Source: Terrabacter aerolatus (lineage in GTDB: Bacteria > Actinomycetota > Actinomycetes > Actinomycetales > Dermatophilaceae). From it: a stretch of DNA of 64,000 nucleotides. Location: assembly GCF_007991735.1 (NCBI RefSeq), contig NZ_BJYX01000019.1, forward strand, positions 1-64,000, in the 5' to 3' direction. Shown here piece by piece: positions 51,471 to 61,888 of the stretch. A program made the translations under genes and the position numbers. Within the stretch, counting starts at the first letter, position 1, and each line of letters begins with the position of its first letter. The notes beneath the pieces are model-generated. The model was not told the DNA's origin, did not search any database, and saw nothing but the letters and a program-made list of their open reading frames with translations.

Positions 51471-52385
51471 TCAGCTCGACGGTGGCGGCATGCCGACCGC
51501 GTCGAAGACGACCGCGGCGTCCTGGGGGTTCGACAGGGCAGCGGCGAGCGCAGGGTCCGTCGACGTCCTGACCACCGGCACCCCGTCCGCGGGCACGGGC
51601 GCGCCGGCGGTGACGGGCGCGCCGGCCGCACCCACGAGCGGCAGGGCGTTCGCGAGCCGGCCTTCGAAGCCCAGCGTGAAGTAGAGGTCGCTCGCCCACA
51701 GTCGCCCGATCCGCTGGGCCGTCTCGGGCGTCACCTGGAGCCAGACCCCGACGGTCAGGGCGTGCCCGCCGGTCAGCGGCAGTCGGAGCCGGGATCGGAC
51801 GAAGCAGCCGTGCTCGGCCGACTCGAGGAAGTCCGCCCGGTCCGGGTCGCGGTCGCTCAGACCGACCCCGGCCGTGCGCTCGGCGTCCGGCAGCGCTGCG
51901 ACGACGTCGGGCAGCCGGAACCGGATGTGCCGCTCGAGATCGTCGAGGTCGCCGCCGCAGCAGTAGCAGGTGGTGCCGTGGCGCTCCGCGAGCTGCTCGA
52001 GGACGAGGTCGTTGACCTCCCAGAACTGGTCGAGCCGCGGGTGCAGGAGTGCCTCGTCGCGCGTGAGCCTGCGCCCGAGAGGGGCATCGGGGGGCGCCAC
52101 CAGACCTCCGGTGACGAGGCTGCACGCCGGCTCGTGCAGACCCTCGACCGACCCGTAGCGCGCGGCGAAGGTCTCGTCGGGGTGGAAGGCGCCGCGGTGG
52201 GTGCGCCCGAAGGTCACCTCGACGAACACCTCGGGGGCGGCGTGGTCGTACTCGAACGCGCTGAACCGGGCGTGGAGGCCGTCGGGGAGGCCGAGGGCGA
52301 CGCCGTCGTGGGCCAGTCGCCTCCCGCCGCAGTCGGGGCACTCCTGCGCCTCGTCACGGCTCGTGAAGTCCAGGCTGAGCGTCAT
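51471..52385 (-). CDS. DUF2199-family protein
   Basis: A 304-residue protein of unknown function. An N-terminal CPDCGG pair and a central CYCCGGDLDDLERHIRFRLPD may bind metal; the DUF2199 segment continues with CFVRSRLRLPLTGGHALTVG and VWLQVT. No signal peptide. ATG 52385, preceded by GACACT at 6 bases, a weak leaderless -10. Transcribed in the same direction as icd but separated from it by a terminator. Confidence 0.75.
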   Translation of the reverse strand: MTLSLDFTSRDEAQECPDCGGRRLAHDGVALGLPDGLHARFSAFEYDHAAPEVFVEVTFGRTHRGAFHPDETFAARYGSVEGLHEPACSLVTGGLVAPPDAPLGRRLTRDEALLHPRLDQFWEVNDLVLEQLAERHGTTCYCCGGDLDDLERHIRFRLPDVVAALPDAERTAGVGLSDRDPDRADFLESAEHGCFVRSRLRLPLTGGHALTVGVWLQVTPETAQRIGRLWASDLYFTLGFEGRLANALPLVGAAGAPVTAGAPVPADGVPVVRTSTDPALAAALSNPQDAAVVFDAVGMPPPSS

Positions 52386-52415
52386 GGCCGAAGTGTCACA
52401 CGACGGCATACGCGC

Positions 52416-52452
52416 AAGTGCCCACTCGACTCCGGAAGTCGAGTGGGCACTT
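52416..52452 (-). terminator. Terminator after icd
   Basis: Perfect 16-bp stem (52416-52431 and 52437-52452) with a 5-base loop, 29 bases past the icd stop. Confidence 0.8.
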
Positions 52453-52480
52453 CGCTACGGCGCTCGGCCGTCGCCGGCGG

Positions 52481-54703
<2,223 letters not shown>

Positions 54704-54765
54704 CGCGGGTGCTCCGTTCGGGTTGCTGGTCGTGCCGAGATCCGAGTACGAGGGATCCTGAATAA

Positions 54766-54781
54766 ATCTTGATGTCAAGAT
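54766..54781. promoter_or_regulatory. Palindrome upstream of icd
   Basis: ATCTTGA-TG-TCAAGAT, perfect 7-bp arms, about 65 bases upstream of the icd start. On the minus strand it contains TTGACA, so a protein bound here would cover the -35 region of the icd promoter. Also in the spacer to the divergent hydrolase gene. Confidence 0.65.
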
Positions 54782-54857
54782 ATCCGATGCAGGCCGGCCG
54801 TGGGGTCGCCGTCCCATCCTGCCGGGGTGGTCTGCGCCACGCCAGAGACCGCCCTCC

Positions 54858-54863
54858 TAGGGT
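54858..54863 (+). promoter_or_regulatory. -10 box of serine hydrolase gene
   Basis: TAGGGT, 7 bases before the GTG at 54871; leaderless arrangement. Confidence 0.6.
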
Positions 54864-54870
54864 GGAGCGG

Positions 54871-56307
54871 GTGAGCACCGACGCCTCTGCCCGTACCCCG
54901 GCCGACCACCCGGCTCTCGACGCGACCATCGACGCGGCCATCGACCGGACCACCGATCCCGCCATCGACCCCGCCACCGCTCGGCACCTCGACCACCTGC
55001 TCGCCACCGAGCAGCGCCGTGGGCGGCTGCCGTCGGTCGCGGCGGCCGTCGTGCGGGACGGGTCGCTGGCCTGGTCCGCCGCTGTCGGCTCGGTCGACGG
55101 CCGCGTCGGGGGAGTGCCGGCCGACAGCGACACGCAGTACCGGATGGGCTCGATCACCAAGACCTTCGTCGCGGTCGCCGTGATGCGGCTGCGGGACGCC
55201 GGGCGCCTCGACCTTGGTGACCGGTTCGACGACCACGTGCCCGGATCGCACCTCGGCGGCGCGACCGTCGCGCAGCTGCTGTCTCACGGCGCCGGGGTCC
55301 AGGCGGAGACCAACGGCCCCTGGTGGGAGCGCACCCCGGGCGGCTCGTGGGCCGAGCTCGCGGGATCGCCTGTGGGACAGCGCTTCCGGGCCGGTCGTCG
55401 CTTCCACTACACCAACGTCGGCTTCGCCGCGCTCGGCGAGCTCGTCGCCCGTGCGCACGGCACCGACTGGTTCGAGGTGGTCCGACGCGATCTGCTGGAC
55501 CCCCTCGCGATGACGCGCACGACGACCCGTCCGGAGGGCAAGGCGGCGCCGGGGCTGGCGGTGCACCCCTTCGCCGACGTGCTCCTTCCCGAGCCCGAGC
55601 ACGATGCCGGGGCCATGGCGCCCGCCGGGCAGCTGTGGTCGACCGTCGAGGACCTCGCCCGGTGGGCCGCCTTCGCCGGCGGTGACACGGCCGAGGTCCT
55701 CTCGACCGACACGCTCGCCGAGATGTACGAGCCGCACACCCTCAACGACGACCCCGGGCAGGCGTGGACCACCGCGCACGGGCTCGGCTGGCAGGTCTGG
55801 AACGTCGACGGCACGAGGTATGCCGGTCACGGCGGCTCGATGCCCGGCTTCCTCGCGGGCCTGCGGGTTCACGTCGAGTCCGGTGACGGGGTCGTCGTGC
55901 TCGCCAACAGCACGACCGGGATGGGGACCGTCGTGCCCGACCTGCTCGCGGCATACCTCGAGCGCGAGCCGCGGACACCAGCGCCGTGGCACGCAGAGGG
56001 CGACCCGTCCGTGCTCGAGCTCGTCGGCACGTGGCACTGGGGCCCGTCCGTGTCGACGGCCAGGGTCGTGGGCGCGCACCTCGTGCTCGGCGAGCCCGGC
56101 CGCGCCCGCGGCAGTCGCTTTGCGCGGGTGGGTCCCGACGAGTGGGTCGGCCTCGACGGCTACTACACCGGCGAGCCGCTGCGGGTCGTGCGCGCTGCCG
56201 ACGGCGTGCCCTCGCACCTCGACCTCGCGTCGTTCCGCTTCACCCGCACGCCCTACGACCCGGCGGCCGACGTGCCCGGCGGCGTGCACGAGGGCGGCTG
56301 GCGCTAG
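54871..56307 (+). CDS. Serine hydrolase, beta-lactamase/DD-peptidase family
   Basis: A 478-residue class C-type serine hydrolase. Active site SxxK as SITK in GSITKTFVAVAV, YxN as YTN in FHYTNVGFAALGE, and the third motif HGG in GHGGSMPGFLAG. A C-terminal 110-residue beta domain follows, as in EstB/PAB87-like enzymes. No signal peptide, so probably an intracellular esterase, amidase or D-aminopeptidase rather than a true beta-lactamase. GTG 54871 is supported by the -10 box; the first 35 residues are Asp/Ala/Thr rich. Confidence 0.87.
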   Translation: MSTDASARTPADHPALDATIDAAIDRTTDPAIDPATARHLDHLLATEQRRGRLPSVAAAVVRDGSLAWSAAVGSVDGRVGGVPADSDTQYRMGSITKTFVAVAVMRLRDAGRLDLGDRFDDHVPGSHLGGATVAQLLSHGAGVQAETNGPWWERTPGGSWAELAGSPVGQRFRAGRRFHYTNVGFAALGELVARAHGTDWFEVVRRDLLDPLAMTRTTTRPEGKAAPGLAVHPFADVLLPEPEHDAGAMAPAGQLWSTVEDLARWAAFAGGDTAEVLSTDTLAEMYEPHTLNDDPGQAWTTAHGLGWQVWNVDGTRYAGHGGSMPGFLAGLRVHVESGDGVVVLANSTTGMGTVVPDLLAAYLEREPRTPAPWHAEGDPSVLELVGTWHWGPSVSTARVVGAHLVLGEPGRARGSRFARVGPDEWVGLDGYYTGEPLRVVRAADGVPSHLDLASFRFTRTPYDPAADVPGGVHEGGWR

Positions 56308-56996
56308 TGGATGCCGCCTCCGGCAAGCCCTCGCCGACCGGGCCGACCGGGCCGACTTGGCCGACCGGGCCGACCGGGCCGCCCGGGCCGACGGCCCCGA
56401 CGGCACCGACCGGCCTCGCCGGCCTCGTGTGGCCGCGGCGCACGCAACGGCTCTCCCTGCGCCCTCTCACCCTCGACGACGTCGACGCGGTCCTCGCGTT
56501 CCGTTCCCTCCCCGAGGTCGTCGTGCACCTCAGCCACGACGTGCTGGAACGGGACGAGGTGCGGGACCGGATCGCCCGGCGCATCGAGCGAGGGCGTCCG
56601 GGGGCGAGTGACCCACTGCTCGGACTCGCCGTCGAGGAGCTGCGCACCGGCCGGCTCGTCGGGGACGTGATGCTGCGGATCGAACCGAGTCACAGCATCG
56701 CCCGGTCGGGAAGTGGCGAGTGGGAGGGGACGATCGGCTACGCGCTCCACCCGGACGTCCACGGTCGCGGCCTGGCGGCCGAGGCCGCGACCGAGCTGCT
56801 CGTCATCGGCTTCCGCGACCTCGGGCTGCGCCGCATCACGGCCGACGCCTACGCCGACAACGTGGCCTCGAACCGCGTCCTGCGCCGCATCGGCATGCGG
56901 CTCGAGGCAACGACCTTGGCCAAGTCGCTCGGCAAGGACGGGACGTGGCTCGACGACAACACGTGGGCGCTGCTGCGCGAGGAGTGGGCCGGCTGA
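56307..56996 (+). CDS. GNAT acetyltransferase with collagen-like N-terminus
   Basis: A 229-residue protein. Residues 8-36 are Pro-Thr-Gly triplets (PTGPTGPTWPTGPTG...), encoded by a 9-bp repeat (gaccgggcc) at about 56335-56400. Then a RimJ/RimL-type acetyltransferase: LSLRPLTLDDVDAVLAF, GYALHPDVHGRGLAAEAA, NVASNRVLRRIGM. GTG at 56307 shares its G with the previous stop (TAGTG). It is possible that the true start is downstream of the repeat, but no better codon is seen. Acceptor unknown. Confidence 0.83.
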   Translation: MDAASGKPSPTGPTGPTWPTGPTGPPGPTAPTAPTGLAGLVWPRRTQRLSLRPLTLDDVDAVLAFRSLPEVVVHLSHDVLERDEVRDRIARRIERGRPGASDPLLGLAVEELRTGRLVGDVMLRIEPSHSIARSGSGEWEGTIGYALHPDVHGRGLAAEAATELLVIGFRDLGLRRITADAYADNVASNRVLRRIGMRLEATTLAKSLGKDGTWLDDNTWALLREEWAG

Positions 56997-57058
56997 TCGC
57001 TGCCGCACTCCCGGGCCGGCACTCCGGTTGGGAACGGTGCGGTGAGCACCGGGAATGA

Positions 57059-57102
57059 CCGTGGGCCACGCGCCGGAAGGGAGTCCGGCGCGTGGCCCAC
57101 GG
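57059..57102. terminator. Bidirectional terminator, 19-bp perfect stem
   Basis: Arms 57059-57077 and 57084-57102 around AGGGAG, between the convergent GNAT and small secreted protein genes. Confidence 0.85.
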
Positions 57103-57144
57103 CCGGCCGTGGCCGACGAGGGAGGGCGTCGGCCCTGGCGGGCG

Positions 57145-57205
57145 GATGAGTTCGAGTGCGATGAGTTCGAGTGCGATGAGTTCGAGTGCGGTGAGCCGGA
57201 GTGCT
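57145..57205. repeat. 15-bp tandem repeat, four copies
   Basis: Units of gatgagttcgagtgc, three near-exact and a fourth diverged (ggtgagccggagtgc). In the plus strand they read DEFEC, but no gene is indicated. Lies between the terminator and the end of the small secreted protein gene. Confidence 0.85.
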
Positions 57206-57232
57206 ACCTGCGGCTCGAGGGAGAGCCCGGGG

Positions 57233-57544
57233 TCAGCACCAGGGGTAGATGAACAGGCTGTTGGCCCCCGCGCGGTGGTCGGCGAGCACGACGCTCAGCG
57301 GGATCGGGTCCGGGACGCCGCTGATGTCGGCCCCGGGCCGCACGGTCACGCCGGCTGCGACGGCCAGCGAGATCGGCAGCCCGTCGCGGGCCACCGTGCT
57401 GAACAGGCCGAGCGACTTGAGGGTGTTCATCCCGGCCCGCATGCAGGCCGTGTCGGGTGCGGGTGCGGCGGATGCCGTGCCCGCCGTCGACAGGATCGCC
57501 GTGGAGGCCAGAGCAGCGGCTGCTGCGAGGGGGAGGATCCTCAT
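57233..57544 (-). CDS. Small secreted protein of unknown function
   Basis: A 103-residue protein with a clear Sec signal peptide: MRILPLAAAAALASTAILST and cleavage near ASA-AP, leaving about 75 residues outside the cell. Two cysteines (ACMRAG near the mature N-terminus and the C-terminal FIYPWC) could form a disulfide closing the domain. No family recognised. It has a probable strong promoter with a consensus -35 at 57681-57686. Confidence 0.75.
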   Translation of the reverse strand: MRILPLAAAAALASTAILSTAGTASAAPAPDTACMRAGMNTLKSLGLFSTVARDGLPISLAVAAGVTVRPGADISGVPDPIPLSVVLADHRAGANSLFIYPWC

Positions 57545-57635
57545 GCGTGACTCCTTCGTCAGCCCCGAGTGTGGATGGTGAGGTGTCGCCGTGACGTGTC
57601 GCCGATGACAGGTGCATCTGCTCGTGTCGATGGTT

Positions 57636-57704
57636 TGTCGAAGGTTCGACGAGACTCAATCTCACACCCCTTCCACAGGTTGTCAAGGGTTCGTCAAAGG
57701 TTGG
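57636..57704 (-). promoter_or_regulatory. Promoter with AACC(T/C)T(T/C)GAC repeats
   Basis: On the minus strand, -35 TTGACA (57681-57686) and a possible -10 TGAGAT (57659-57664), spacer 16. The unit AACC(T/C)T(T/C)GAC(A/G) occurs three times, twice back to back at 57678-57704 (overlapping the mmpL 3' end) and once near 57636-57646, suggesting regulator sites for the small secreted protein gene. Confidence 0.45.
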
Positions 57705-59775
57705 CTCGGCCTGCCTCGGCGAGCAGCCCGCGCGGGTCTGTCGCGCCCTCGGTGGCCTCCTCGGGAGCAGGGTGTGGGCGGCGCGGCCACCAGAAGCGGT
57801 CGCCGAGGACGATCGCGATGGCCGGCACGAGCAGGGTGCGCACGACGAGGGTGTCCAGCAGGACGCCGACGCAGATGATGACGCCGATCTGGGCCAGGAC
57901 GACGAGCGGCAGCACGCCGAGCACGGCAAACACCGCGGCGAGCAGGATGCCGGCGCTCGTGATGACACCGCCCGTGGCGGCCAGCCCGCGCAGCATCCCC
58001 TGGCGCGAGCCGTGGGTGCGCGACTCCTCCCGGGCCCGCGTCACGAGGAAGATGTTGTAGTCCACGCCGAGGGCGACGAGGAAGACGAAGGCGAAGAGTG
58101 GCGCACTGTCGTCGAGCGCGGAGAAGCCGAGGACCTTCGTGAAGATCCACCACGAGGCACCGACGCTGGCGAGGAACGTCGCGACGACCGTGGCGACGAG
58201 GACGAGGGGTGCGACGACCGAGCGCAGGAGCAGGCCGAGGGCCAGCAGGACGAGCGCGAGCACGATCGGGAAGATGACGAGCCGGTCGCGCGACGAGGCC
58301 TCGGCCTGGTCGAGAGCGACGGCCTCGGTGCCGGCCACGTGGCTCTGGGGGAGCGAGGTGAGTGCGGTGCGGAGGGCGCGCACGGTCTGCGTGGCCTCGT
58401 CGGAACCGGGCGCACCCTGGATCACCGCGTCGACCTCGGCGACGCCGTTCGCCTGCGTGACCGTGCGGGCGCCGGCGATGCCCTCGACGGACTTCGCGGC
58501 GGAGCTGACGGCGACGGGGTCGGCCGTCGTGACGATGACGGCCGGGTCCGCGCTGCCGGCCGGGAAGGACTGCGCGAGCCGCTCGCCGGCGGCGATGGCC
58601 TCGGGCTTCTTCAGGAACTGGTCGGAGGGCCCCAGTCCGGTGTCGATGGCGCCGATGCCGACCGCCATGATTGCGAGGACGACGAGAGTCACGCCGATGA
58701 TCCGCCTCGGGTGGGCGGCGACGCGGTCACCGACCCGGCGCCACAGCGAATGGCCGTCGACGAGGGACGCCTGGCCCTCGCGCGGGACCTTGGGCCAGAA
58801 GATCCAGCGGTCGAAGACGACGAGCGCGGCAGGCAGGACGAGCAGGACGAAGACCGCGGCGACGACGACCCCGACGGCGCACGCGAGTCCGAGGCCCCGG
58901 GTCGCCGGGAAGAGCGCGAGGAGCAGCGTCAGCAACCCGATGACGACGGTGACCGCGCTCGAGAGGACGGCCCCCCCGGTCCGGCGCAGGGCGAGGGACA
59001 TGGCCTCCCGCCGGTCGGCGTGGCTGCGCAGCTCGTCGCGGTAGCGCGAGATGAGCAGCAGCGCGTAGTCGGTGCCGGCGCCGAAGACGAGGACCGAGAG
59101 GATGCCGATCGTCGACTCGTCCCAGACGACGGAGAAGGCGGCCAGCGTGTGCGTGGCGAGCACGGCTGCGAGTCGGTCCGCGACACCGACGACCAGGAGC
59201 GGGAAGATCCAGAGGATCGGGCTGCGATACGTCAGCACGAGCAGGAGGGCGACGACCGAGGCGGTGGCGATGAGCAGGCGGGTGTTGGCGCCCTCGAACA
59301 CGGCAGCGAGGTCCGCCTGGACGGCCGCCGGTCCGGTGACCTGCGCTGTGACGCCGGCCGGCAGGTCGGCCTTGACGGTCTTGCGGATGTCACCGACGAG
59401 GGCGGCCGTGGCGCCGGCATCGGTCGCGTCCACCGGCACGACCGCGAGCGCCGCCGTGCCGTCCTCGCTGCGCTGCACCGGGGCCCGGCCGGCGGTCGGC
59501 AGCTGCGCGACACGGCCCTCGATCGCGGTGAGGTCGGCCGGGCTGAGGGTGCCCGACGACCTGCTGAAGACCACGACGGCCGTCGAGCCCTCGGACTCGG
59601 GCAGTCGCTCGCGGAGCTGGAGCGCGGCGGCGCTGTCCGAGCCCACGGGAAGGGCGTCGGTCGAGCTCGTCGTCCGCCCGGCCTCTCCCACGACGCTGAC
59701 GACGCCCATCGCCCCGGCCAACGCCAGGATGACGATCGCCACGGCCCACCACTTGCGCGTGATCCTGTCGGTCAC
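57694..59775 (-). CDS. MMPL/RND-family membrane transporter
   Basis: A 693-residue MMPL-type transporter with two repeats, each a soluble domain plus about six membrane segments. Landmarks: FGAGTDYALLLISRYRDEL in the first half and FLVALGVDYNIFLVTRAREE in the second, both with the GxDY/DYN proton-relay region. Smaller than mycobacterial MmpL lipid exporters; similar ones export drugs or lipids. GTG 59775 has GGAGG 10 bases before; a GTG at 59784 is possible. Divergent MarR-type gene probably represses it. Confidence 0.9.
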   Translation of the reverse strand: MTDRITRKWWAVAIVILALAGAMGVVSVVGEAGRTTSSTDALPVGSDSAAALQLRERLPESEGSTAVVVFSRSSGTLSPADLTAIEGRVAQLPTAGRAPVQRSEDGTAALAVVPVDATDAGATAALVGDIRKTVKADLPAGVTAQVTGPAAVQADLAAVFEGANTRLLIATASVVALLLVLTYRSPILWIFPLLVVGVADRLAAVLATHTLAAFSVVWDESTIGILSVLVFGAGTDYALLLISRYRDELRSHADRREAMSLALRRTGGAVLSSAVTVVIGLLTLLLALFPATRGLGLACAVGVVVAAVFVLLVLPAALVVFDRWIFWPKVPREGQASLVDGHSLWRRVGDRVAAHPRRIIGVTLVVLAIMAVGIGAIDTGLGPSDQFLKKPEAIAAGERLAQSFPAGSADPAVIVTTADPVAVSSAAKSVEGIAGARTVTQANGVAEVDAVIQGAPGSDEATQTVRALRTALTSLPQSHVAGTEAVALDQAEASSRDRLVIFPIVLALVLLALGLLLRSVVAPLVLVATVVATFLASVGASWWIFTKVLGFSALDDSAPLFAFVFLVALGVDYNIFLVTRAREESRTHGSRQGMLRGLAATGGVITSAGILLAAVFAVLGVLPLVVLAQIGVIICVGVLLDTLVVRTLLVPAIAIVLGDRFWWPRRPHPAPEEATEGATDPRGLLAEAGRANL

Positions 59776-59802
59776 CGAGCGCACACCACACCTCCGGATA
59801 GG

Positions 59803-60411
59803 ATGAGTAACAGGGTTACTCAGAAGATTACTAAGTTGGTGAGTGATATTAGCAGCAGGAAGAGCGCCGGGACACCACCGGCCCCGCGGCGTGCTCGGGC
59901 ACCCCGGGGCGAGGCGACCCGTGACGGTTCTGCGCAGGCCCCCGACCGTCTCCCGGAGGTCGGGCTCGTCCCGGGCGTGCCCGCCTGGCGCACCACCGGC
60001 ACCCTGTCGGCCCTCCAGGAGCTCGTCGAGGTGTCGGAGACCGTGCCCGCGGTCGTGGCCCGGAAGGCCGGGCTGAGCACGTCGGAGCTGCACTCGCTGC
60101 GCCACCTCATGCGCGGCCCGATCGGACCCGTGGACCTCGCCAAGGTGCTCGGGGTGACCTCGGCGGCGTCCTCGGGGGTCGTCGACCGCCTCGTGGGTCA
60201 CGGGCACGCCGAGCGCCGCGCGCACCCCGACGACGGACGCCGGACCGAGGTCGTCATCACCGACAGCGGCCGCGCGGAGGTGCTGGCGCGGATGACCCCG
60301 ATGTTCGAGAGACTGGCGGAGCTCGACGCCACGCTGGACGACCATGATCGCGTCGTCGTCGAGCGCTACCTCCGTGGCGCCATCGCCGCCATGAAGAACC
60401 TCATGGCCTGA
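59803..60411 (+). CDS. MarR-family regulator
   Basis: Up to 202 residues. The winged helix is LRHLMRGPIGPVDLAKVLGV, TSAASSGVVDRLVGHGHAER and HPDDGRRTEVVITDSG (wing). The DNA-binding core starts near 59977; the preceding 55 codons are unusually AT-rich at the start (MSNRVTQKITKLVSDISSRK) and contain an operator-like dyad, so the start may be GTG 59839 or GTG 59977 and the first part may be promoter. By its divergent position it should control the MMPL transporter and itself. Confidence 0.82.
   Translation: MSNRVTQKITKLVSDISSRKSAGTPPAPRRARAPRGEATRDGSAQAPDRLPEVGLVPGVPAWRTTGTLSALQELVEVSETVPAVVARKAGLSTSELHSLRHLMRGPIGPVDLAKVLGVTSAASSGVVDRLVGHGHAERRAHPDDGRRTEVVITDSGRAEVLARMTPMFERLAELDATLDDHDRVVVERYLRGAIAAMKNLMA
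59806..59820. promoter_or_regulatory. MarR-type operator
   Basis: AGTAAC-AGG-GTTACT, perfect 6-bp arms, 30 bases from the mmpL start and at the 5' end of the MarR frame. A related TTACTAAG/GAGTGAT stretch follows to about 59849. Suited to repress both divergent genes. Confidence 0.65.
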
Positions 60412-60472
60412 CCCGGGTCCGCCGATCTGGGCGCGTGCCGACCGCCGGGCACCGACCGCCCGACAAGCCTGC

Positions 60473-61720
60473 TCAGAGGTGGACGTTGACCGCCTCGGCC
60501 GCCCGCTGGCCGGAGACCAGGGCGCCCTGGATCGAGGCCGTGTCCCGGTGGTCGCCGCAGACGAAGACGCCGTCGCCGAGCGTCACGGGCGACCTGACCT
60601 CGAGTGGTGGGGTCATCGCCGGCAGGGCCGCGGCGACGCGGTGACGGGTGACGACGCGCCAGTCGGAGGTGTCGCAGCCGTAGATCTCCCCGACGTGGCG
60701 CAGGACGTCGGCCTCGGGCGCGTCCCCGTCCGGTCGGTCGAGCAGGCACGTCGCCTCGACGAGGTGCCTGGTGGGCGGGGCGTAGCTCGGGGCCACGGCG
60801 GTCATGACGGCGGTGTTCCAGACCGGGCCGGGTGCCACGGAGTCGCGGCGACGCCCGTCGACGGCGACGAGCGGCAGCGTGTGAGGTGGCTCGGGCGCCT
60901 CGAACCACCACGTGACGAGGCCCTTGGTCGCCGGCTCCGGCAGTGCCGTGAGATCGGACGCACCGACGGGGTCGGTCGCGACGACGGCACTGCGGGCCCG
61001 GAGCCGCCGGCCGTCGACACGGACGTCGACGCCGCCATGGACCGGCGTGATGCTCTCGACGTGGCTCTCCAGCCGCACCCGGTCGCCGAGCGGGGCGGCG
61101 CCCTGCTCGGGGAGGGCCTGCATGCCTGTCGCGGGCACTGCGGGGCGACCGAGCGCGAACATCCGGACGAGCAGCTTGGTGAAGTTCGCCGAAGAGGTGC
61201 CGTGGCTGTCGACGAGGACGCCGGCGAGGAACGGGTCGAGCACCTCGTGACGCAGCCGGCCCGTGACCCCGGCCTCGTCGAGGGACTCCGCGAGGGTCGA
61301 GTCCGGCTGTGCGAGAACGGTCTTCGGATCGGCGATGACTCGCGCGGTCCACCGGGTGACGCCGGCGAGCTCACGCGGGTGGAGGTAGCCGCTGCGCATC
61401 GTCCGGGCGAGCAGTCGGGGCTCGCGCACCGGGTCGGCGAGCACCTGCAGCCCGTTCGAGCGGCGCACGAGCACGCCCGACCCGAAGGGCTTGAGGTCGA
61501 GGGTCGACACGTCGACCCACCGCCGGACCGCGGGGTAGGCGGGGTTGAGCACCTGGAAGCCGCGGTCGCAGCGGAACCCGTCGACGACGTCGGTGCGGAT
61601 GCGTCCGCCGACCGCGTCGGACGACTCGAGGACGACGACCTCGTGACCGAGCTCGGTCAGTCGTCGCGCACACCGAAGCCCTGCCAGCCCTGCCCCGACG
61701 ATGACGACGTCAGCGTCCAC
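60473..61720 (-). CDS. FAD-dependent amine-oxidase-like oxidoreductase
   Basis: A 415-residue NAD(P)/FAD-dependent oxidoreductase of the protoporphyrinogen/amine oxidase type. The N-terminal Rossmann motif is VVIVGAGLAGLRCARRL, followed by VVVLESSDAVGGRIRT and the C-terminal FAD segment VFVCGDHRDTASIQGALVSG given as landmarks. Substrate unknown; similar genes act in carotenoid, haem-like or amine metabolism. GTG 61720 is preferred: a TACGCT box on the minus strand at 61761-61766 lies about 40 bases upstream, ruling out the longer frame to 61858. Confidence 0.85.
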   Translation of the reverse strand: MDADVVIVGAGLAGLRCARRLTELGHEVVVLESSDAVGGRIRTDVVDGFRCDRGFQVLNPAYPAVRRWVDVSTLDLKPFGSGVLVRRSNGLQVLADPVREPRLLARTMRSGYLHPRELAGVTRWTARVIADPKTVLAQPDSTLAESLDEAGVTGRLRHEVLDPFLAGVLVDSHGTSSANFTKLLVRMFALGRPAVPATGMQALPEQGAAPLGDRVRLESHVESITPVHGGVDVRVDGRRLRARSAVVATDPVGASDLTALPEPATKGLVTWWFEAPEPPHTLPLVAVDGRRRDSVAPGPVWNTAVMTAVAPSYAPPTRHLVEATCLLDRPDGDAPEADVLRHVGEIYGCDTSDWRVVTRHRVAAALPAMTPPLEVRSPVTLGDGVFVCGDHRDTASIQGALVSGQRAAEAVNVHL

Positions 61721-61888
61721 GAAAGGATCACCCCACTGCTCGAGTCCGGCCCCCGGACGCAGCGTAGACCCCGCGGGGTGGCTGCGGGCGGCTGAGCGCG
61801 AGGCATCCGGAGCCGGTGGCCCGCCGGTCCGCGACGCGCCGTCAGCCGGTGACGACACGCCGCCACGACGGCGCGGCGCAGCGGTCCG

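Noticed and set aside
57772-60411. 879-residue plus-strand frame ending in the MarR gene
   Set aside because: All but the MarR end is antisense to the MMPL transporter and has the acidic low-complexity look of a shadow.
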